Of a stretch of 64,000 bases of DNA, positions 35,587-43,800 are shown one piece after another. The number at the start of each line of letters is the position of its first letter. Position 1 is the first letter of the stretch. The notes beneath the pieces are model-generated. The model saw only the letters and a list, made by a program, of their open reading frames with translations. It had not been told where the DNA came from and ran no database searches. The stretch covers positions 10,742 to 74,741 of the forward strand of contig JAFXZI010000005.1 of assembly GCA_017541325.1 (NCBI GenBank), in the 5' to 3' direction. Made by a program: the position numbers and the translations under genes. This DNA is from Bacilli bacterium (GTDB lineage Bacteria; Bacillota_I; Bacilli_A; RF39; UBA660).

Positions 35587-38196
35587 ATGAAAAAAGTTTT
35601 ATTGATTGATGGTAATAATATTTTATTTCGTAGTTATTATGCTACTGCATATAATGGTAATACTATGAAAAATAGTAAAGGATTTCCTACTAATGCTTTA
35701 TATGGTCTTGTTAATATGATGAATAAAATAATTCATGAAGAAAATCCTGAGTATGTAATGATTGCTTTTGATAAAGGTAAAACTTTTAGGCATGATAAAT
35801 ATTCTGATTATAAAGGAGGAAGAAGTGCAACTCCTGATGAACTTATAGTTCAATTTCCTAAAGCTAGAGAATTAGTTACAGCAATGGGATTTAAATATTA
35901 TGAAATAGATAATTATGAAGCTGATGATATTATAGGTACATTTGCTAAAAAAGTAGATGAAAGTAATGACTATGTTGCTACTATTATTTCTAGTGATAAA
36001 GACCTTTTACAATTAATAAGTGATAAAGTAGAAGTAAAACTTCTTAAATCAAATGATTATATTCGTATGACTAAAGAAGAATTTGAAAAGACGTATGGTA
36101 TAGAACCTCCTCGTATGGTCGATTTAAAAGCTCTTATGGGAGACTCTAGTGATAATATTCCGGGAGTAGCTGGTGTTGGCGAAAAAACAGCTTTAAAACT
36201 TTTACAAGAATATCATACATTAGGTAATCTATATAATAATATTGATTCTGTATCAGGAAAACTAAAAGATAAATTAGTAGTATCTCGTGATAATGCTTTT
36301 ATGAGTTATGATCTTGCTACTATTTATAAAGATGTAGATATTGATACTAATTTTAATAATATTAAATATACCGGTATTGATACTTTAAAATATATAGATA
36401 TTTTAAATGATTTAGAGTTTTATTCATTTATTAAGAAAATGGATATTTCAGAATCTACTATAAAAGAAAATATAATTGATATTGATTATAAAATTATAGA
36501 TGATTTAGATAAAATTAATTTAAAAGATGATTTTTCTATATATGTTGAAACTTTTGGATATAATTATCATAAAGATAAAGTACTGGGTATATCTATTTAT
36601 AATAAAGAAATGTCATATTATATTCCTTTTGAAGTAATTAAGAATAATCCAACTATTTTAAATAGTACTTATAAGAAGAGTACATATGATTTAAAAAAAT
36701 TAATATATGTTTTAAAAAGTAATAATTTAAGTATTTCAAATGTAGATTTTGATCTGATGATAGCAGAATATCTTCTAAATGAAAATATTAAAGATGATAT
36801 TGCATATCTTATGAATAATAATGGATATAATGTAGATTTTTATGAAAAAGAGTTTGGTACTCTTGCAAAACTTTCTCTTCCAGATGAAGAAGTAATCGCT
36901 AAAAACGCTTGTATGAAAGCAAAGTTTATTTATGAAATGAAAGATTCGGTTATATCTAAATTAAAAGAAGAAAAGAGTTTGAATCTATTTGAAAATCTAG
37001 AAATGCCTCTTGTATCAGTTTTAGCTGATATGGAATTAACCGGTATTAAAGTTAATAAAGACTATTTGATTGAGATGGGGAAAGAATTAAATGAAAAGAT
37101 AGATTCTATTGCAAAAGAAATATACAAATTAAGTGGAGAAGAATTTAATATTTCATCTCCAAAACAGTTAAGCGAAATATTATTTATAAAAATGGGATTA
37201 CCATATCCAAAAAGAGTTAAAAACGAGTCATATTCTACAAGTGTTGATATTCTACAAAAATTAGAATCTGTTCATCCAATTGTTCCTTTAATAGAAGAAT
37301 ATCGTACTTTAACTAAATTAAATGGAACATATATTGAAGGATTAATAAATGAAATTGATAATGATGGAAGAATTCATACTTGTTTTAATCAAACTTTAAC
37401 TAGAACAGGAAGACTATCTTCATCTAATCCTAATTTACAAAATATACCAATTCGTTATGAATATGGAAAACTAATTAGAAAAGCTTTTGTTCCTGATCCT
37501 GATTCAATTATTCTATCAAGTGATTATTCGCAAATTGAACTTAGAGTATTTGCATCTTTATCAAATGCAACTAATATGATTGAAGCATTTAAAAATGGCC
37601 TTGATATTCATGCTAAAACAGCGAGTGATATTTTTGGTGTTCCAATAGATAAAGTTGAACCTAAAATGAGAAGAGAAGCTAAAGTAGTTAATTTTGGTAT
37701 TTTATATGGTATGAGTAGTTTTGGACTTTCTGAAGACTTAAATATGAATTTTAAAGAGGCACAACAGTTTTTAGACAATTATTTAAACAGTTATCCTGCT
37801 ATAAAAGAATATATGGATAATGTTGTAAAAGTTGCTCATGAACAAGGATATGTAAAAACTATAATGGGTCGTAAACGTATTATAGATGAACTTAATAATA
37901 AGAATTATTTAATTCGTCAAAGTGGTGAAAGAATGGCTAAAAATACGCCAGTACAAGGAAGTGCGGCTGACATTCTAAAGAAAGCTATGATTGAGATTTA
38001 TGATGAATTTAATAAACGAGGACTTAAAAGTAAAATGTTAATTCAAGTACATGATGAACTTGTATTTAATATATTAAAAAACGAAGAGGAAGAAGCTACT
38101 AAAATAATTGTAGATATTATGGAAAATACATATAAATTAGAAGTACCTCTTGTTGTAGATGTTAATAAAGGATCTGATTGGTACGAAGCAAAGTAG
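35587..38196 (+). CDS. polA: DNA polymerase I
   Basis: 869 residues. Residues 1-290 are the 5' nuclease (LLIDGNNILFRS, YEADDIIGT, ALMGDSSDNIPGVAGVGEKTA). The 3'-5' exonuclease region (about 300-470) is degenerate: the first catalytic site reads IYVET where active enzymes have DxE, though VDFDLMIAEYLL keeps one Asp. The polymerase has motif A SSDYSQIELRV (~645), motif B RREAKVVNFGILYGMSSFGLS (~697) and motif C QVHDELVF (~820). Proofreading is probably lost, as in many Firmicutes PolA. mutM starts nine bases after the stop, so repair genes are co-transcribed. Confidence 0.97.
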   Translation: MKKVLLIDGNNILFRSYYATAYNGNTMKNSKGFPTNALYGLVNMMNKIIHEENPEYVMIAFDKGKTFRHDKYSDYKGGRSATPDELIVQFPKARELVTAMGFKYYEIDNYEADDIIGTFAKKVDESNDYVATIISSDKDLLQLISDKVEVKLLKSNDYIRMTKEEFEKTYGIEPPRMVDLKALMGDSSDNIPGVAGVGEKTALKLLQEYHTLGNLYNNIDSVSGKLKDKLVVSRDNAFMSYDLATIYKDVDIDTNFNNIKYTGIDTLKYIDILNDLEFYSFIKKMDISESTIKENIIDIDYKIIDDLDKINLKDDFSIYVETFGYNYHKDKVLGISIYNKEMSYYIPFEVIKNNPTILNSTYKKSTYDLKKLIYVLKSNNLSISNVDFDLMIAEYLLNENIKDDIAYLMNNNGYNVDFYEKEFGTLAKLSLPDEEVIAKNACMKAKFIYEMKDSVISKLKEEKSLNLFENLEMPLVSVLADMELTGIKVNKDYLIEMGKELNEKIDSIAKEIYKLSGEEFNISSPKQLSEILFIKMGLPYPKRVKNESYSTSVDILQKLESVHPIVPLIEEYRTLTKLNGTYIEGLINEIDNDGRIHTCFNQTLTRTGRLSSSNPNLQNIPIRYEYGKLIRKAFVPDPDSIILSSDYSQIELRVFASLSNATNMIEAFKNGLDIHAKTASDIFGVPIDKVEPKMRREAKVVNFGILYGMSSFGLSEDLNMNFKEAQQFLDNYLNSYPAIKEYMDNVVKVAHEQGYVKTIMGRKRIIDELNNKNYLIRQSGERMAKNTPVQGSAADILKKAMIEIYDEFNKRGLKSKMLIQVHDELVFNILKNEEEEATKIIVDIMENTYKLEVPLVVDVNKGSDWYEAK

Positions 38197-38204
38197 GTGA
38201 TAAT

Positions 38205-39026
38205 ATGCCAGAACTTCCTGAAGTTGAAACAGTTAAGGAAACTTTAAAGAAAAAAGTAATAGGTAAAACAATAAAAAATGTAATAGTAAGACATAACAAT
38301 ATTATAGCGAGTCCAGATGTTTCTACTTTTAAAGAAAAACTAATTGGACAAAAAATAATAGATTTATCTAGAAGAGGAAAATGGATTATATTTCATTTAA
38401 CAGATTATTATTTGTTATCTCATCTTCGTATGGAAGGAAAATACTTTTTAAAAGATATAGGTGATGAAGTAACAAAACATCAACATGTAATATTTGAATT
38501 TACTGATAATACTTCTTTAAGATATCAAGATGTTCGTAAATTCGGAAAAATGTATTTAGTTGATAAAGATAAATTATTAGATTGTGAACCAATTAAAGAA
38601 TTAGGACTAGAGCCTTGGGATAATAATTTAAATGTTTCTTATTTAAAAGAAAAATACAAGAATTTAAAACATCCTATTAAAACAACTCTACTTGACCAAA
38701 GTATTATTACAGGAATAGGAAATATTTATGCAGATGAAATACTATTTCTTTCTAATATAAATCCACATAAATTACCTGGAAGTTTATCAGATAAAGATTT
38801 ATCTAATATTATTAAAAATACTAAATCTGTCTTAGAAAAAGCTATAAAAAAAGGTGGTACTACAATTAGAAGTTATACTTCAGATGAAGGTATTACTGGA
38901 ATGTTTCAAAATGATTTATATGTTCATCAAAGAGAAAAAGAATCTTGTCGTATATGTGGTTCAACAATAATAAAAGAAAAAATTGGAGGAAGAGGAACAT
39001 ATTATTGTCCTAAATGCCAAAAATGA
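38205..39026 (+). CDS. mutM: formamidopyrimidine-DNA glycosylase
   Basis: 273 residues. It removes 8-oxoguanine and other oxidised purines. MPELPEVETV fixes the start: Pro2 is the catalytic nucleophile after Met removal and Glu3 assists. HLRMEGKY and KFGKM follow. The C-terminal zinc finger CRICGSTIIKEKIGGRGTYYC...C is complete. An in-frame upstream start at 38178 would bury the catalytic Pro and lies inside polA. GTAGGTGAT is the ribosome binding site. The last codon overlaps the truB start. Confidence 0.97.
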   Translation: MPELPEVETVKETLKKKVIGKTIKNVIVRHNNIIASPDVSTFKEKLIGQKIIDLSRRGKWIIFHLTDYYLLSHLRMEGKYFLKDIGDEVTKHQHVIFEFTDNTSLRYQDVRKFGKMYLVDKDKLLDCEPIKELGLEPWDNNLNVSYLKEKYKNLKHPIKTTLLDQSIITGIGNIYADEILFLSNINPHKLPGSLSDKDLSNIIKNTKSVLEKAIKKGGTTIRSYTSDEGITGMFQNDLYVHQREKESCRICGSTIIKEKIGGRGTYYCPKCQK

Positions 39027-39877
39027 ATGAAATAATAGTAGTAGATAAACCATATAATTGGACAAGTCGAGATGTAGTAAATAAGATTAGTCATAAATTT
39101 AATATGAGACGTGTTGGACATTTAGGAACGTTAGACCCAATCGCAACAGGAGTTCTAATTGTTTTACTTGGTGAAGCTGTTAAACTTACAGATTTAGTTA
39201 TTAATGATAATAAAGAGTATATTGCAACTGCGAAAATTGGAATTGAAACTGATACTTTAGATATAACTGGTAATGTTCTAAATACAAGTAGCGTACTTCC
39301 AACAAAGAAAGAAATAGAAAGTGTATTAAAAACGTTTCTTGGAAAAAGTATGCAAGAAGTACCTTTATATTCTTCGGTTAAAGTAAATGGAAGAAGACTA
39401 TATGATTATGCTAGGAATAATATTAGTGTTGAACTTCCAAAAAGAGAAATAGAAATATTTAGTATAGAATTACTTGAATATAATAATGATTCTTTCAAAT
39501 TTAAAGTGCTTGTTAGTAAAGGTACTTATATTAGAAGTTTAATTAGAGATATTGGGAAAAAATTAAATACTTATTGTACTATGAGTGAACTTAGAAGAAC
39601 TAGTCAAGCTGGTATTAGTATAGATAACTCTTATTCTTTAGATGATATTTTAAATGATAATTATAAGTCTTTATCATTTAATGATTTATTAAAAGATTAT
39701 CCTAGTGTTACAGTTGATGAGTATTTAGAAAAGAAAATAAAAAATGGAAGGCCTTTAGAAAATAGATATGAATATGATAGATTTATCTATCAAAATAAAG
39801 AAGGAAAAGTACTTGCTATTTATGATGTTTCTCTTGATAAAACTATGGTAAAACCATATAAAGTATTTAATCTATAA
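39023..39877 (+). CDS. truB: tRNA pseudouridine-55 synthase
   Basis: 284 residues. It makes pseudouridine 55 in the T loop of tRNA. The catalytic block GHLGTLDPIATGVLIVLLGEA has the Asp near residue 36. VDKPYNWTSRDVV at the N-terminus, YSSVKVNGRRLYDYAR and KGTYIRSLIRDIG are also conserved. ATG at 39023 overlaps the mutM stop as ATGA, which favours translational coupling; ATG at 39014 is an alternative that adds three residues. A strong terminator follows. Confidence 0.95.
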   Translation: MNEIIVVDKPYNWTSRDVVNKISHKFNMRRVGHLGTLDPIATGVLIVLLGEAVKLTDLVINDNKEYIATAKIGIETDTLDITGNVLNTSSVLPTKKEIESVLKTFLGKSMQEVPLYSSVKVNGRRLYDYARNNISVELPKREIEIFSIELLEYNNDSFKFKVLVSKGTYIRSLIRDIGKKLNTYCTMSELRRTSQAGISIDNSYSLDDILNDNYKSLSFNDLLKDYPSVTVDEYLEKKIKNGRPLENRYEYDRFIYQNKEGKVLAIYDVSLDKTMVKPYKVFNL

Positions 39878-39904
39878 ATAATCTAGAAAAACTAGATTAT
39901 TTTT
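39876..39904 (+). terminator. intrinsic terminator of polA-mutM-truB
   Basis: AAATAATCTAG pairs perfectly with CTAGATTATTT around AAAAA; T residues follow. Confidence 0.9.
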
Positions 39905-39970
39905 GCTTTAAAACTATTAAAAATAATAACATTATGATATAACTATATTATGGGTATAGAAGGTGATTTT

Positions 39971-40798
39971 ATGAACGTTGAGTTCACAACAAATGATTAT
40001 TTATTAGCTTGGTATTTATTATTTAAACCATCTTTCTGTGAAGAAATGCAAAACTTAAAAGTTAAACTATATAAAAATTATGGTAAACAATATATGAGTT
40101 TAGAGAAAGATAATGTTGAAATTCTTAAATACAATGATGATTTTATTCCTGATGATGATACAGTATATAACATTGTATTTGAATCAGATATCTTTCAAAA
40201 AATAAAAAAAGAAACAGATAAACATCGTATATTTCTAATGAAATTATGGGATACTAATCAAAAGAAAATAAAGTCTTTATTTAAAGAGATAACTAGAACT
40301 CATGTCAAAGATGATTTTACGATAATAGTTATTCATCCTAAATTAGATACTATTGAGTTTATAGAGACTAATCCTAAAAAGAATATTTCTTGGGGAAAAA
40401 ATGATGATGTTGAAAACGAAAATCAAACACTTATGAGAATTCTTTATACAATTACTAAATATGAATTAGGAACATTCCATAAAGAAAATAGGGAAATAGT
40501 TTCTTCAATAATAGATCTCGCTATTACAAACGAGTTACAAACTAGATTTGTAGGAACTAGTAAATATAGCGAAGGATTTAAAAGTCTTAGAACGCTAAAG
40601 AAACATTTGTATCCATACTTTTTAATGTATTTGGGTGCGGTTGATAAAGAAGATTTAGTAAGTTATATGATGCGTGATAAAATAGCATTTGATATAGATA
40701 AAATAAGAATTGAAAAAGATCTTAAAGAAATTGATTTATATGGATTTATTGATTTCTGTTGTAAAAATCAAAAATATATTTTAAAAACTAATAATTAA
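39971..40798 (+). CDS. cytoplasmic orphan protein upstream of polC
   Basis: 275 residues, no signal peptide or membrane helix, balanced charge. The middle contains DDFTIIVIHPKLDTIEFIET, perhaps a small alpha/beta core, and the C-terminus is helical (KSLRTLKKHLYPYFLMYLGAVDKEDLVSYMMRDK). No motif is recognised. ATG at 39971 has AAGGTGATTTT upstream; ATG at 39950 lacks a site. polC begins 23 bases after the stop, so the two are probably read together. Confidence 0.65.
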   Translation: MNVEFTTNDYLLAWYLLFKPSFCEEMQNLKVKLYKNYGKQYMSLEKDNVEILKYNDDFIPDDDTVYNIVFESDIFQKIKKETDKHRIFLMKLWDTNQKKIKSLFKEITRTHVKDDFTIIVIHPKLDTIEFIETNPKKNISWGKNDDVENENQTLMRILYTITKYELGTFHKENREIVSSIIDLAITNELQTRFVGTSKYSEGFKSLRTLKKHLYPYFLMYLGAVDKEDLVSYMMRDKIAFDIDKIRIEKDLKEIDLYGFIDFCCKNQKYILKTNN

Positions 40799-40821
40799 TT
40801 ATAATTATAGGAGGGGGAAAT

Positions 40822-43800
40822 ATGGATAAAGAGATTAAAAACTTATTAGAAAAGTTAGAAATTGATTCCAAGTATTATAGTGAATTTGATAATGCTACTG
40901 TAGGTAAAGTTTCAATTAATAAAAAGTACAATGTTGTTTCACTATATTTAAATACTGAATCTAATTTAAGTATTGAATTATATGAAGAATTAGAACGTTC
41001 TTTAAATAACTTTTTTAATAGTGAAAGATCTCTTGTTTTTATTTCACCTAAAAATAGAAATATTGATTATTTTAATAAGTATTTTAATAAGGCATTTCAT
41101 ATTATTGAAAAAAAGAATCCAATTATAAATATCTTTAGTGATAGACTAATAAAAGTAGATGATAACTACTATGTTGAAGCACTAAATAAAGCTGAACAAA
41201 GACAAATAAATGGATTTTTAAAAGATATAAATAACTATATGAATATGTATGGTTATAGCGTAAATATAAGTACTCAAATAAATGAAGAAAAAAGAAATGA
41301 TATAAAACATAGTATTGATTCTGAAAAAGAAAAAACAAAAGAAGAAGTAAAAGAAATAGAAAGAAAAATAGAAGAAAAGAAAAAAGAAGAGAAAATATTA
41401 AAGAAACAAAGAGAAGAAAAAATAAAAATAGAAAAAGAACAAACAGATGAAAGTGTCTTAAAAGGGAGGGCAATTTTAGATAAAGTAAAAAGAATTAAAG
41501 ATTTAGTTGTTGAAGAAGATTCTGTTTCAATTGAAGGAGAATTGTTTGGAGTAGAAACTTTTGAACCAGCTAGTCACGAATTTAAAATTATTACTTTAAA
41601 AGTAACTGATTATACTGATAGTATTACTGCTAAACTGTTCTTAAGAGATGAAGAAGAATATAATTCCATTATTAGTAAATTAAAAAGTGGGGTTAATGTT
41701 AAATTAAGAGGATATACTAAAGTAGATAAGTATTCTGCTTCTGAATTAGTACTTAATTTAAGAGATATTAATGTTATTGAAAAAGAAGTTAATAAAAGAG
41801 TAGATACTTATCCAAGAAAGAGAATAGAACTTCATTCTCATACAAAAATGAGTGATATGGATTCTGTATGTGATGAAGTAGCTTTAGTTAAACAAGCTAT
41901 TAAATGGGGACATCCTGGAATTGCTATAACTGATCATGATTGTTGTCAAGCTTTTCCACATGTTTATTCAGAAGTTTCTAAATATAATAAAGGATTAGAT
42001 GCACCTGTAAAAGATGCAAAGAAAAAAGTAGCAGAACTAGAAAAAGAAGTAGAAGAACATCCTGAGAAAACGAATTTACTTGAACTTGCTAGAGAAGAAT
42101 TAGAAGAAGCTAAAGAAAAAAGAAAAAATACACCTAACTTTAAAGCATTATATGGATGTGAACTTGAAATGAGTGAAGACTACTTAAATGTAGTATATAA
42201 CTCTACTAACAAAAAAATAGATGATATAGCATTTGTTGTATTCGATACAGAGACAACTGGTTTTAATGCTGGATTAGGCGACTCTATGATTGAAATTGGA
42301 GCTGTAAAAGTTAAAAATGGTGTTATTACTGATGAAAGATTTGATGAATTAATTAATCCTGGACGTCATATTGATTCTGTTATAACTAATCTTACTGGAA
42401 TTAGTGATTTTAAAGTACGTGATGCCGATAATGAAGAAAATGTAGTTAAAAGATTTAAAGAATTTATTGGAGATGCTGTATTAGTAGCTCATAATGCAAA
42501 ATTCGATAAATCAATGCTTGATATGGCATATTATAAGTATGGTTTAGGTAAACTTACTAATCCTATTGTTGATACTTTAAATCTATCTAGAGTAATTAAT
42601 AAAGATTTAAAAAGACATAGTTTATCTGCTCTAACTAAGTTCTATAAAATTGAAATGGATGAAGTAGATAATGAAGATGATGAAGATAGAGTAGAAACTG
42701 TAGAAGAAGATTCTGCTTTTGAAAGCGATTTTTCTGGAATAAAAGAGATTAAAGTAAATGGAAATATTGCTTATTCTGATGTAGATAAAAAACTTATTCA
42801 AGTTGAATTTGAAGAAGAGTCAGAAGTAGAAATAGAAGTAGTTTATAACAATTCTTCTATTACATCAGTTATTAATTATGGAAGTCGTAAAGAAAATATT
42901 AAACCTGGAAAAAATAATATTTTAATAAAATATGTAGATGATAATATTGAAAAAGAAGTAAATATTACTGTTAATAAAGTAAGAAGTCACCATAGAGCAG
43001 ACTACGATGCTGAAAAAACAGCTGAAATGTTCTTAAAAATGCTTGGTGGTATTAAAGATTTAAAAGACTTATCAGAACTTTCTAGTGTAGAATTTTTATG
43101 TGAAAAATCTGGACAAACTTTAAATCCACTTGAAACTGAATATGATAATATTCCTCATAAAACAGTAGCAGAAAAAGTTATAAATGATAATAGTCGTGCT
43201 ATGCATGTAAATTTAATAGCAAAGAATAAAATAGGTTTAAAGAACTTATTTAAGATTATTAGTTATGCCAATACTGGCTTCTTACTTAAATATGCTAGGA
43301 TTCCAAGAAGAATAATAGAAGAAAATAGAGAAGGAATATTAATTGGATCATGTTGTGAAAGTGGAGAAATATTTGATATAGCTTTAACTCGAACTGATGA
43401 AGATTTAATTAAAGCAATGGAGTTTTATGACTATATAGAAGTTCAACCACCAACAAATTATTTATATTTAGTTAGAAATAGAGATATAAATAGTCTAGAT
43501 GAAATTAAAGAAGTTATTAATAAAATTATTAGATGTGCTAAAAAGTGTGGAAAAATAATATGTGCAACTGGAGATGTTCATAATATTAATAAAGAAGATT
43601 TAATCTATCGTGAAATAATAGTAAATCAATCTAGTCCATCTAAAGGAAGACATCCTTTAGCACGTTATTTAAATCGTAAAGGTATTGCTGCATCTAATGA
43701 AGACTTATTTGAGAAAATAAAAAGAATTAGTAAAGAAGAATTTAATGATGAATTAACACTTGCTGAAGAAAAGGTAGTTAAAATAATTATTTCATTATCA

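Noticed and set aside
41135-41473. 112-residue minus-strand ORF inside polC
   Set aside because: It is the mirror of the Lys/Glu-rich coiled-coil region of polC, is nearly all Leu/Phe, and has no ribosome binding site.
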